Below, in pieces: positions 10,825 through 20,982 of a DNA stretch of 64,000 nucleotides. Numbering within the stretch: position 1 is the first letter of the stretch; each line of letters starts with the position of its first letter. Source of the DNA: Thalassia testudinum (Eukaryota > Streptophyta > Magnoliopsida > Alismatales > Hydrocharitaceae); NCBI GenBank assembly GCA_037157565.1, contig JAZHRO010000013.1, positions 80,221,501 through 80,285,500 on the forward strand, written 5' to 3'. Below the pieces are notes generated by a model, which saw only the letters and a program-made list of their open reading frames with translations, was not told the origin of the DNA and ran no database searches. Made by a program: the position numbers and the translations under genes.

Positions 10825-10867
10825 AATTTATAGCGTACCTGAGTGCTGCAATCCCACGATGTGGGAC
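10825..10867 (-). promoter_or_regulatory. USE (GTCCCACATCG) and TATA box, 24 nt apart
   Basis: In minus sense, 10867-10857 reads GTCCCACATCG, an exact match to the plant snRNA upstream sequence element consensus RTCCCACATCG. After a 24-nt spacer (10856-10833), TATAAATT occupies 10832-10825. In plant snRNA genes this close spacing is that of RNA polymerase III genes such as U6; Pol II snRNA genes have about ten more bases. Confidence 0.6.
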
Positions 10868-12758
10868 TAAAGGTTCCGCCCTGATTTTACGCGCACCCGC
10901 AGACTCTCGTATGCAATTGCCCAAGCTATTGACTCTGCTGGCGCTACTAGCTGGCCTTGGTTGCTTCGCGACACTTGCGAGAATCTGCTGCACCTGCCGC
11001 CTGGGAAGCCTGACGCCTGCTGCTGTTCCAAGCTCCCTGCTGCTTCTGCTGTTAATGGCGGCTGGGGCTTACACCTGACATCCAACAGAACGGCCTATTG
11101 GCCCAATCAGAATAGCTGGAAACCTTCGCCGCAGCACGGCGAAGGCGGTGGGTGACGCTGCAGGTTGCCGGTCGGCCTAGGCGTGCATGCCTAGGTCAAC
11201 CTGTGGCCGGAGATGGTGGGTTGCTCGGGGGGTGCTTGTGGAGGTCTGGAATGGCAGTGATGGGGTGGAATGGGTTCCTGGTGGTGAGGCGGAGCTCTCG
11301 AGGTGGTTGGCGAGCCGTGTGGAGTGGCGGAGTGGTGTGGGCGGCTCGCCGGAGTGGGGTCGGAGGCGAGGAAGATGGAGGCAGTTAGGTACTGTCGAGG
11401 GGTAATCAAGTAAAATAGTTGGGGGAAAAGAGAGAGGAGAGGATGGAGAACGTATCTGTGGTTGTCTGGAAGGAAGGAAGGCGGCGGAGAGGACGGCTCG
11501 TAACCGCCATCGTCGGGGAAGAAAGACCCTGAGGGAGGAAGCGACGACGAAGACGAGGTCAGAAGCGCGCGCGCGGGGTACAACGCGACGCAGGAGGAAG
11601 CGGCGGAGAGGACTCTGCTGCTGGTATGGCAGCAGAGCGATGAGAAGGAGGGGAGGAGGTCGCCGGAGCTTGTGGGTCGTTTGGCCGGAGATGGGAGAGG
11701 GAGGAATTTGGAAGGGATCTCCATCAAAATCAAGCTTGCCTTCTGCGGCAGGGTCTGGGGTGTCTTTTATAGGTGCTGGCCGCACCTACCAGCGCATGGA
11801 GACCGCGCAATTAGGTCTGCCGGCTCGCCGGAGTTGGAAGGAAGGTGGATACCCGAATCTCTCGTGCGTTCGGCTCGCCGGAGTTGGAAGGAAGGTGGAT
11901 ACCCGAATCTCTCGTGCGTTCGCACGAGAGATTGGGTTCACACCAGCGATTGTAATTGGCTTTATAAGGAAGGGAATTCCTCAGAGAATCCTCCTTCCAT
12001 TTCTGGGAGGGAATCTCTGAGGGATTAGAGAGCAATCTCTCTCGAAACTTCGCCGGAGCTCAGTTCTGCCCTAGCAATGGCGGCAGGACCGGTTTACAAA
12101 GGAGGCGAAGAACCTAGGGGGCTCTCTGCAAAGGTATTCAAAAGATAGGGACCAATTTGTGATTTGGGTGTACTAAATTGCAAAGTAGGTCAAGGTGAGC
12201 TCTCCTTAGGTCCAAATTTTGTTACAAACCTAATTTTGACCTAAGGAATCTAATGGTGAAGTTGGATTTTAGTTTTGACCTCGTTTGACTGGACATTTTG
12301 CGTAAAAACCCAAATTAGGTTAATTGAAGATCTAGGACCCTAATCCAGGTCAAACTAGGTTCCAAAGGCCAAATTAAGTGTTCTAAACCCTAGAGGATGT
12401 TTTTATATGATTTTTAGAGGATTTACTTGATTTTTAATCTGACCGAAACCTTGTTAATTTAAGCAGGTCTGTTTTAGGGTTACCAAGTGTCATTTAGTTC
12501 TTAGATTGCACATAAACCCATTTCTGATTAACCCAACCCACTTTTTATCTTATTTGGACCATTTGACCTATGTTTTGCTTCTGAGAAATCCCGTTTATGT
12601 ACTGCAATGGTAAAATTACTGTTTTAACCTTTATTTCATGTTTTCTTCTCAGAGCACTTGTTCCTTCAGTTAAGCCTTCTTCTAGGTTATGTAGGAGCTT
12701 TTATCTTCTTTATTGGGTCAAAATGAGCTAGTTATGGCTCATGATGAGGCTCTCATCA

Positions 12759-12766
12759 TACCCCCA
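12759..12766 (-). promoter_or_regulatory. Athila-2 polypurine tract
   Basis: Plus strand tacccccatgcct abuts the LTR end, so in element sense a GGGGGTA run precedes TGATGAG of U3. Confidence 0.8.
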
Positions 12767-13181
12767 TGCCTAGCTTTTGCTAGTCCCTTAGCAAAATTTC
12801 AAAGTTTTAACTTCCGTTCTAGACCCTAAGTGCTTCTCCTTTTCTTTTTTGATTAGGTGGGAATGCCGACAATAGGCCTAGAGGTACTCAAGTACCAACC
12901 AAAATCCGGACCTGTTTCGCTTTATCCTCAGTCTTCTGCAAAGGTTTCTACGGCCCACAGAAACTAACCTAGGGTTTGTTGGACTCCGCGGTTAAAGCAC
13001 CCGTGCTTGAGATATTTTTAGCCTAAGTTCAGTTTGCAGTGCGTTTTTTGTAAGAGAGAGATAGAAGATTTATTTGTTTGGAGAGCTTTTCTCTCTCTTT
13101 TCTTTTTATTTCTAGCTTCGGATTAGCTTCTCAACACTGTCTGTATCGGATTCCTCGTCCCCATCATCAATCCTCAAGGGT

Positions 13182-13328
13182 CCCTGGCTTTCGAGATTTC
13201 GAGATAATCCCGCCCATGGCAACCCCCGGAACCCTGGCTTTCGAGATTTCGAGATAATCCCGCCCATGGCGTTCTGTGGCCGAATCCAGACCCTGGCGAT
13301 CGACATTTCGTGATAATGCCGCCCATGG
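13182..13328 (-). repeat. three-copy tandem repeat in the 3' non-coding region
   Basis: Units start at 13182, 13232 and 13291, each beginning ccctggc and ending in cgcccatgg. Units one and two are almost identical; unit three is diverged. A three-unit version is also present at about 59860-60007. Confidence 0.85.
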
Positions 13329-14033
13329 TATCTGAACCAGCAGAGTGCTTACATGCCCCCGGTAGGATATTTAAATATCCTAAGAGACAAGCACCGAGGA
13401 GACGATATGTCGTTACGCATCTTCGAGGGAAATTTCCCGCCTCTCCGCGCTGGGAACTCGTCCAAATCAATTTGTGTTGATTGACCGCTCCTAATCTAGG
13501 TGACTTTTTCAGAACATTAAATGCTTTTCGCGTGATTTGGATGTTTATGCGCACTGAACCAGACTGTGTGTGAATTTGGGTGCTTAGGTTACCGAATCCC
13601 GCAACCCGGAGGTCAGTTAACGAGGCCGAAAACTCCCTAAGCCTTAGACCTAATACTCAAGCTTCGCATTTTCCTCAACCTCTTGAGGATTATCCAGATT
13701 TTAACGGATACGTGAATTTTTAAGCTAAAGGTACTAGCCCAAAAGGCCTAAGACCAGCGTTCCCGCTAATCTCTTGTTATATCTCCGTAGCACTTTTCTT
13801 TTCTTTTTCTTGATTCGGTCTAGAACTTCAGTTAACCCCTTAATCTTTTACTAGTGACTATTTCTTTTCATTTTCATTTTGTGCTCCTTTTTGTCATTTT
13901 TCCTTCTTTTCCTCCTCTCATTTGTATGACCCTGAATTGTTCCTCCTCTCTATCAAGTCTCTCTCTCTTCTTTTTTTTTTTTTATGTGAAACCCTTTCTT
14001 GATATGAATCTTCTGACATTTTGCACTTTCATA

Positions 14034-14040
14034 CCCCCCC
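14034..14040 (-). promoter_or_regulatory. second, internal polypurine-like box of Athila-2
   Basis: Seven C followed by atgcctaagatttgc on the plus strand; in sense GGGGGGGTATG, so the run is followed by TA and TG like the LTR-adjacent tract. Confidence 0.45.
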
Positions 14041-14333
14041 ATGCCTAAGATTTGCAATGTCCCCATTGTAAATTAGGTGGGTTCAAATTCAGCTTAGTTC
14101 ATGTATTAGGACAGGTGTGTGGTGAGTGAATGGGTCGAAGTGACTTGTTGCGAATGATTTCGAATCTCGGGTAGGTATACCTGAGGTGAAGTCGGTTGTT
14201 CTAATGGATGAACCCTAAAGTGCAATATGAGTTCCACATAGAGATGTCAGAAACGGTTTCGGGTTTTTCAAAGAATGATGGGTTGCCTCCCGTTAAGCGC
14301 TGAGTTTTACGCCATCGACTGGGCGCAATGAGC

Positions 14334-16426
14334 TCAAGAGGAATGGAGGGTAAAGGATGACTCAGCCAAATCTATATTGGTCATGTCAATGAACGGTTTG
14401 AGTCTCTGACCGTTCACGACAAAGGGTTCAGAATCGTGGCTGAGTGGGCTGATTTCAATGGCTCCATTTCCGAAGATTTTTCGGACTAGGTAGGGTCCGA
14501 CCCATTTGGATCTTAGCTTTCCTGGAATAATTTGAGTCGGGCATCAAAGAGTAAAACTTTTTGACCAGGATGAAAGACCTTTCTAGAAATGTGTTTGTCG
14601 TGAAAAGCTTTAACCCGTTCTTTGTAAATTCGCGAGTTCTCATACGCGTCGTGGCGTAATTCATCGATCTCGCTCATTTGAAGTCTTCTGTGGGTTCCAG
14701 CCTTAGAAAGGTCGAGATTACAGGTCCGTACTGCCCAATAGGCTTTATGCTCCAATTTGACGGGGAGGTGACATGCCTTCCCGTACACTAGTCTGAAGGG
14801 AGACATTCCTAATTGGGTCTTGTGGGCGGTCCTATAGGCCCACAATGCTTCCGGAAGCTGAGAAGACCAATCTTTTCTATCAGGTCGAACAGTAACCTGA
14901 AGGATCTTCTTGATCTCTCGGTTAGATAGCTCAGCTAGACCATTAGTTTGGGGGTGGTAAGGAGTAGAGATTCGGTGTGACACCCCGTATTTGGTCATTA
15001 GTGACCTGAACTGAGCGTTCGTAAAATGGGTCCCTCCGTCGGAAATTATAGCACGCGGAATCCCAAACCTTGAGAAAATGTTTTGATGGAGGAATTTTAT
15101 AACGACTTTATGATTGTTGGTTCGGGTCGGAATGGCTTCTATCCACTTGGACACATAGTCAACTGCGAGTAAGATGTATTCGAAGCCATCCGAGGTCGGA
15201 AAGGGTCCCATGAAATCAATCCCCCAAATATCAAAAATTTCGCATACCAAGATCGGCTGTAGAGGCATCATGTCTCTATGGCTCATGTTGCCCAGAGTCT
15301 GGCAACGGGAACATGCCTTACAGTGATCGTATGCATCCTTGAAAATTGTGGGCCAGTAGAAGCCACACTGGAGGACTTTCGATGCGGTTTTATGTCCAGA
15401 AAAATGTCCACCGCATGCCTGGTCATGGCAAAATGAGAGTATGTCTTTGATTTCCACTTCCGTGACGCACCGTCGGATTATCTGATCAGCACCAATGCGG
15501 AAAAGATACGGGTCTTCCCATAGGTAATACTTGGCATCGGAACGCAATTTGTCCCTTTTGGCCTTCGACCAATCGGGCGGAATCTGATGTGATGCCAGGT
15601 AATTAACTATATCGGCGAACCATGGAAGACTTGTACTGATAGTCAGGAGGTGCTCATCAGGGAAATGTTCTGTAATAGGTCCGGAAGGATCAATAATTTC
15701 AGAAGGAAGGCGGGACAAGTGACCAGCTACCACATTGTGCTTTCCTGCCTTGTCGCGAATCTCGAGGTCAAATTCTTGCAACAGCAAGATCCAGCAGATT
15801 AGTCGAGGTTTCGCATCCTTCTTGGCAAGGAGATGCCTTACAGCTATGTGATCCGAGTATATGATAATACGGGAACCCAGAAGGTATGATCTGAATTTTT
15901 CCAGGGCAAATACTACGGCCAGCAGCTCTTTCTCAGTAACCGTATAGTTACGCTGAGCCTCATCCAGTGTTTTGCTGGCGTAGTAAATGACCACAGGTTT
16001 CCCGTCAATTTTCTGCCCCAAAACCGCTCCTACAGCGAAGTCAGATGCATTGCACATGATCTCAAAGGGTTGAGACCAATCAGGGGATTGTAGGATTGGG
16101 GCTTGGGTGACTCGGTCACGTAGGATCTCAAATGCTTGAGTGCATTCCTTGGAAATTTCGAAAGGCACATCCTTGGAGAGAAGATTGGTCAGGGGGCGCG
16201 CGAGTTTGGAGAAATCAGGGATGAATCGACGGTAGAAACCGACATGCCCCAAAAAAGATCGGATGTCCTTAATCGAGCTAGGCATAGGGAGCTTGGAAAT
16301 CATGTTAACCTTAGCTCGATCCACTTGGATGCCTTTCTCTGAGATTAAATGTCCCAGGACAATTCCCTCAGGCACCATGAAATGGCTCTTTTCCCAGGAA
16401 AGAACCAAATTCACCTCAATGCACCG
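14334..16426 (-). pseudogene. Athila-2 pol, second part: RT end, RNase H, integrase
   Basis: Continues the RT interrupted at 19134 by the solo LTR. In order: end of the RT ([16 protein letters not shown]), RNase H (16090-15720), integrase zinc-binding region (HFSGHKT, CKACSRC), and integrase core with DFMGPF, IISDGG and the E of AELSNREIK, so the D-D-E triad is present. Then comes the Athila signature [19 protein letters not shown]. The RNase H catalytic motif normally read as DASD is NASD here (AAT codon at 16049-16051). A one-base deletion near 14525 shifts the frame; the remaining 60 or so residues to the TGA at 14336-14334 continue in the new frame. Confidence 0.92.
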
Positions 16427-18266
16427 TGATGAGAGCCTCATCATGAGCCATAACTAGCTCATTTTGACCAAATAAAGAAGATAAAAGCTCCTACATAACC
16501 TAAAAGAAGGCCTAACTGAAGGAACAAGTGCTCCGAGAAGAAAAAATAAAATAAAGGTTAAAACTGCAATTTTACCATTGCAGTACATAAACGGGATTTC
16601 TCAGAGGCAAAACATAGGTCAAATGATCTAAATGAGATAAAAAGTGGGTTGAGTCAATCAGAAATGAGTTCATGTGCAATCTAAGAACTAAAAGACACTT
16701 GGTAACCCTAAAACAGACCCGCTTAAATTAACAAGGTTCCGGTCAGAAAAAAAAGAAAGTAAACCCTCTACAAATCATGGAAAAACATACTCTAGGGTTT
16801 AGAACACTTAATTTGGCCTTTGGAACCTAGTTTGACCTAGATTAGGGTCCTAGCTCTTCAATTAACCTAATTTGGGTTTTTACGCAAAATGTCCAGTCAA
16901 ACGAGGTCAAACCTGAAATCTAACTTCGCCATTGGATTTTTTAGGTCTAAATTAGGTTTATACCAAAATTTGGACCTAAGGAGAGGTCATCTTGACCTAC
17001 TTTGCAATTTAGTACACCCAAATCACAAATTGGTCCCTATCTTTTGAATACCGTTGCAGAGAACCCCCTAGGTTCTTCGCCTCCTTTGCAAACCGGTCCT
17101 GCCGCCATTGCTAGGGCAGAACCGAGCTCCGGCGAGATCCGGAGAGGGATTGCTCTCTAATCCCTCAGAGATTCCCTCCCAGAAATGGAAGGAGGATTCT
17201 CTGAGGAATTCCCTTCCATTTAAGACCGATCTCGATCCCTGGTGTGACCCCAATCTCTCGTGCGAATGCACGAGAGATTTGGGTATCCTAACTCCTTTCC
17301 ATCTCCGGCAACCAACCTCAGGCAATTACGTGCCCTTCACGCCCTGCACACCCAGTCCAGCGCCTATATAAGAACCCACAACTCTGGCCGAAAAGGCTGA
17401 GCTTGATTTGGCCGAGTTTCCCCCTTCAATTCCTCTCCTCCTGCCCGGCCAAATGTCCCAGCTAGCTCCGGCGAGCCCCCCTCCCCTCCCTCTTCGCTCT
17501 GCCACAAAACCAGTGGCAGAGTTAGCTTCCTGACCTCCCTCCGCGTCGCGCAGTACCAGCGCACGCCGCCTCAGCCCCGTCGTCGCCGCCGTTCTCCCCC
17601 ACTGGGCGTCATCTTCTCCGGCGACAGCAGGTACTGCTGTCCGCCTTCCGTCCCCTTTGGTCCTTACAATTAGGTTAGAACTCCTCTCCATCCTCTCCTC
17701 TCTCTTTTCCCCCTGTTATCTCATCGGATTACCCCTCGACCGACGCTGACCACCCTCATCTTCCACATCACCGACCGATCTCCGGCGAGCCGCTTCCACC
17801 ATTCCAGCCCCCCACACGGCTCGCCAACCACCTCGGGAGCTCCGCCTCACCACCAGGAACTCGCTCCACCCCACAACTGCCACTCCAGACCTCCATAACC
17901 ACCCCCCGAACAACCCACCATCTCCGGCCACAGGTTCACCTAGGCGCGCACGCCTAGGCCGACCGGCAACCTGCAGCATCACCCACCGCCTTCGCCGTGC
18001 TACGGTGAAGGTTTCCAGCTATTCTGATTGGGCCAATAGGCCGTTCTGTGGAATCTCAGGTGAACGCCCCGGCCGCCATTAACAGCCGAAGCAGCAGGAA
18101 GCTTGGAGCAGCAGCAGGCGTCAGGCTTCCCAGGCGGTAGGTGCAGCAGACTCTCGCAAGTATCGCGAGGTGACTGAGTTCAGCGAGGAGCACTAGCAGG
18201 GCCTTCAGCGTGGGCAATTGCACACGAGAGTCTGCGGGCGCGCGCAAAGGAAGGGCGGAACGTTTA

Positions 18267-18307
18267 GTCCCACATCGTGGAATCTCAAGGCACAGGTATG
18301 GTATAAA
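18267..18307 (+). promoter_or_regulatory. USE and TATA box, 24 nt apart, in solo LTR B1
   Basis: GTCCCACATCG at 18267-18277 (exact consensus), a 24-nt spacer (18278-18301), then TATAAA at 18302-18307. Spacer sequence differs strongly from that in Athila-2, but its length is the same. Confidence 0.6.
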
Positions 18308-18331
18308 GAGTTTTTGTGATATAGTTTTACT

Positions 18332-18578
18332 GCCTCGAAAGCACAGGGGTGAGGTCCCTCACTGACCCCACACCCGCCTCGTCCGCGACCTGACCACGCG
18401 GACTTGGCGGATCCGACCCGACCTAGACCTACGCACTCCTCGCGCATCACACCACCTTTAGGTGCGCCTGGTCCCGGGTACGATCCGACCCGATTAATGC
18501 CTGTGGCTCTGGGAGAGCAGTTTGAGTGAGTTGCTTGAGAGAGAGAGACACGCGGGTAGAGGGAGAAGGGTTAGGTTT
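18332..18578 (+). ncRNA. predicted short Pol III-type transcript in solo LTR B1
   Basis: Starts about 30 nt past the TATA box and ends at the first later TTTT (18575-18578), about 245 nt. Shares the GTGAGG/CCTCAC hairpin with the other family-B copies. T-runs at 18311-18315 and 18325-18328 lie before the expected start. Confidence 0.35.
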
Positions 18579-19129
18579 TGCTCCTGTGCAGGCAGGCTGA
18601 ACGCAGGATAAGGACTTGGCCGCTACAGAAGAAGAAGAAGGAAAGGCAAGGCGAAGAAGAGAAGAAAGAAGGAGCAAGACAGGGAAGAAGAAAGAAAGAA
18701 GCCTTCGCACGAGAAGCAGGAAAAACAGAGAAGAGAGAAGCAAGGCAAGACCACAGAAGAGGAGAGTAAGAAGCAAAGAAGAAGGAAAAACAGGAAGGAA
18801 AGAAAGACTTCGCCAAGGCATAGAAAGAAGAAGAAAATCAAGAAGGGAAAATACTTTTAAGACGTCTGATCACAAGATCAGACGTCCAATTTCATATTTT
18901 TGTCCTAATAACTTTTAATTGCATACATTCACATTTGGATTGATATTTTGAGTAAATTAGAGTGTTCAATTACATTTTGACTAGTAGTAAATTCCATTTG
19001 CTCCCTGTGTTCGACCTCGGATACTCCGGTTTTCGAGTAATAAAAATCTTTATTTGTTTTGAACGCTTTAGCGGCTATACTACAACGCGATATTATCTTT
19101 TAACAAACCGCACAAAAGCGCGACGAACA

Positions 19130-19758
19130 CACCGCCTGAGTATATGGACCAAGTGTTGGAGGCAATCGTCAAATGATTGTCCAAAAACTGAAAAGTCATC
19201 CATGAAGACTTCCAGATAATCACCTACCATATCTGAGAATATGGCAAGCATGCACCGCTGAAAAGTTGCAGGTGCATTGCAGAGACCGAACGGCATCCTT
19301 CGGAACGCGTACGTCCCGAAGGGGCAGGTGAATGTGGTCTTTTCTTGGTCCTCTGGATGGATTGCCACCTGATTGTAACCGGAGTACCCGTCAAGAAAGA
19401 AGAAGAATCTGTTTCCCGCTAGTTTCTCGAGGATCTGATCAATAAACGGTAGTGGGAAATGATCCTTCTTCGTGGAGGAATTTTGTCTTCTGTAATCAAT
19501 GCAGACTCTCCACGAATTAGCTATCCGGGTAGGAATGACTTCTCCGGTTTCAGTTGTGATGATGGTAAGTCCTGCCTTCTTAGGCACCACTTGTATTGGA
19601 CTCACCCAACGACTGTCGGAGATCGGGTAGATGATCCCTGCATCTAACCACTTAATGATCTCCTTTTTCACGACCTCCTGTAGGTTAGGGTTTAGGCGTC
19701 TTTGCAGTTCTCTTGAAGGTCGTGAGCCTTCTTCTGTGTAGATTCGATGTGTGCAGTA
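19130..19758 (-). pseudogene. Athila-2 pol, first part: RT palm with FMDD
   Basis: Runs from just after an in-frame TAA (19758-19756) through the linker into RT: WRVCIDYRRQN, FPLPFIDQILEKLAGN, MPFGLCNAPATFQRCM and the catalytic FMDD (19195-19206). The reading frame is cut at 19134 by the caccg duplication of solo LTR B1 and resumes at 16421. The TAA corresponds to a serine codon (TCA) in Athila-0, so it is a single-base nonsense change. In the same frame as the protease and gag segments upstream. Confidence 0.93.
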
Positions 19759-20982
19759 TTAAGGGCTTATACCAGTCAAATCATCTAGAGTCCATCCAAT
19801 GGCTCTACGATGTTGCTGGAGAACAGAAATCAAACGGAGTTCCTGGTCAGGTGTGAGTCGAGAATTGATAATCACAGGAAACGTCTGATTTGAATCCAAA
19901 AAGACGTATTTTAGATGTTCGAGAAGGGGCTTGAGTTCCATGACAGGATTGTCAGCAGCAGCGGGTGGTTCGGGGTTTGTATCGGGAGCAATGGTAGGAG
20001 TCATAGGTGTGTCTAGATCATGTCCGTACTCCTCTGTTAGCGATTTTTGATTCTCTAGTGGTTGATCAGGAATAATCAGGTTGTCCTCTATATGCAGTTC
20101 ATCAACCACGGCTTCGACATCACAAATTTCCTCTATAACCCCGCAATTAATCCCTTGTTGGGCCTTGAAAATGTCAATCTTCAGATTTTGATTCCCAAAT
20201 TTTAATTCTATCTGGCCCTCTTCGCAATTTATATTGGCCCTAGCAGTGGCCAAAAAGGGTCTCCCTAATATGATTGGTGTGTCCCTTGGGTTCTTAGGTG
20301 CATCCATGTCTAGTACTATGAAGTCCACTGGGAAATAAAAATCTCGTACCCTAACAATGACATCCTCGAGTATTCCTTTGGGTGACTTGATGGATCGATC
20401 AGCTAACTGCAATGTCACCTCAGTGGGTTTAAGTTCAGATTCTTCAAGGTGGTCAAGGAGGGATGTAGGTATTAAATTTATGGAGGCACCTAGGTCTAGT
20501 AGGGCTCTATCAAGTTGGGTTTCACCAATTTTACAAGAAATCAAGGGAGTTCCTGGGTCTTTAGCCTTGGGTGGGAGTTTGCTCAAGATGACAGAGCTGG
20601 CTTGCTTTGATAGTACGATTGGGTTCCCATCCTTGGTTCGCGGCTTACGTTTAGGTGTACATATGTCTTTCAAGAACCTTGCGTAAGCCGGTATGTGGCG
20701 GATTGCATCCATCAACGGGATGTTTATCTGGACCTGTTCAAAGAGCTTGACCAGATCCTCCTCAGGAGCCACAGGTTTGGTTGTCCTTTTTCCTTTGGTC
20801 AAGGCCACAGGAAATGGGATCCTAGCTGGTTCCTCTAGGATAGGTCCAGGTTCTTGATCTGGGACAGTAGTATCTTGGATGACTACCCTAGGGTCTTGGC
20901 GATTATCAGGCTTGGAGTGGTTCGGATAGTGTGGGTCTTGTGTTGTTTTACCACTACGTGTTGTTACAGAGTTTAATCCGGC
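19759..20982 (-). pseudogene. Athila-2 aspartic protease and flanking linkers
   Basis: In one frame with gag and RT. Contains VKLFEQVQINIPLMDAI, the protease motif RALLDLGASINLIP (about 20475-20515), and TPIILGRPFLATARANINC, followed by an acidic linker to RT. The protease would process the Gag-Pol polyprotein in the particle. Bounded by in-frame stops: TAG at the gag side (20980-20982) and TAA at the RT side. The TAG could be a natural Gag-Pol boundary or a mutation; one element cannot decide. Confidence 0.9.

Larger units (their letters stand above)
9991..12758 (-). repeat. Athila-2 3' LTR (left), family B
   Basis: In element sense it starts with the inverted repeat TGATGAG-AGC-CTCATCA (12758-12742). 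A TATA box (complement of ttttata) is at 11765-11771. A 12-bp stem palindrome (11906-11933) lies upstream of it in sense. A 50-bp direct duplication (11821-11870 and 11871-11920) is absent from the other LTR. Further along in sense come an snRNA-like promoter (10867-10825), a purine-rich tract of about 240 nt (complement of 10258-10500), a 10-bp-arm hairpin (10246-10221), AATAAA (complement at 10071-10076) and a U5 segment complementary to tRNA-Asp (10027-10038). Frames at 11177-11785, 11191-11733 and 10701-11078 are GC-rich LTR artefacts. Confidence 0.95.
12767..14333 (-). other. Athila-2 3' non-coding region
   Basis: About 1.57 kb between the pol stop and the polypurine tract, where some Athila elements carry an env-like frame; none is recognisable here. 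It contains a short tandem repeat (13182-13328), a second polypurine-like box (14034-14040) and the post-pol motif (complement of ggttgcctcccgttaagcgc, 14281-14300). Homologous to the whole internal region of the right-hand element (59413-60777). Confidence 0.8.
16427..19129 (+). mobile_element. solo LTR B1 (family B) in plus orientation inside Athila-2 RT
   Basis: Flanked by caccg duplications (16422-16426 and 19130-19134). Starts TGATGAGAGCCTCATCA and ends aaca; 2703 bp. It is the same family as the Athila-2 LTRs but clearly diverged, and lies in the opposite orientation. There is no internal sequence, so it results from LTR-LTR recombination after insertion. Landmarks in sense: palindrome 17252-17279, TATA box tatataa 17365-17371, USE-TATA 18267-18307, purine-rich tract from about 18616 to 18850, hairpin 18862-18887, AATAAA 19039-19044, tRNA-Asp-complementary segment 19075-19087. 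Confidence 0.95.

Noticed and set aside
11177..11785. A 202-residue minus-strand reading frame rich in Pro, Ser and Arg
   Set aside because: It lies wholly within the Athila-2 LTR, overlaps an equally long frame in another phase, and is not kept at full length in the partner LTR (25181-25501 is truncated). GC-rich composition explains it.
13182..13328. Possible CRISPR-like or satellite array
   Set aside because: Only three units, adjacent without unique spacers, inside the 3' region of a plant retrotransposon.
12767..14333. An env-like gene in the 3' region of Athila-2, as in some Athila elements
   Set aside because: No reading frame with a signal peptide, membrane segments or continuous coding bias is present; the longest frame (13854-14048) is a T-rich artefact.
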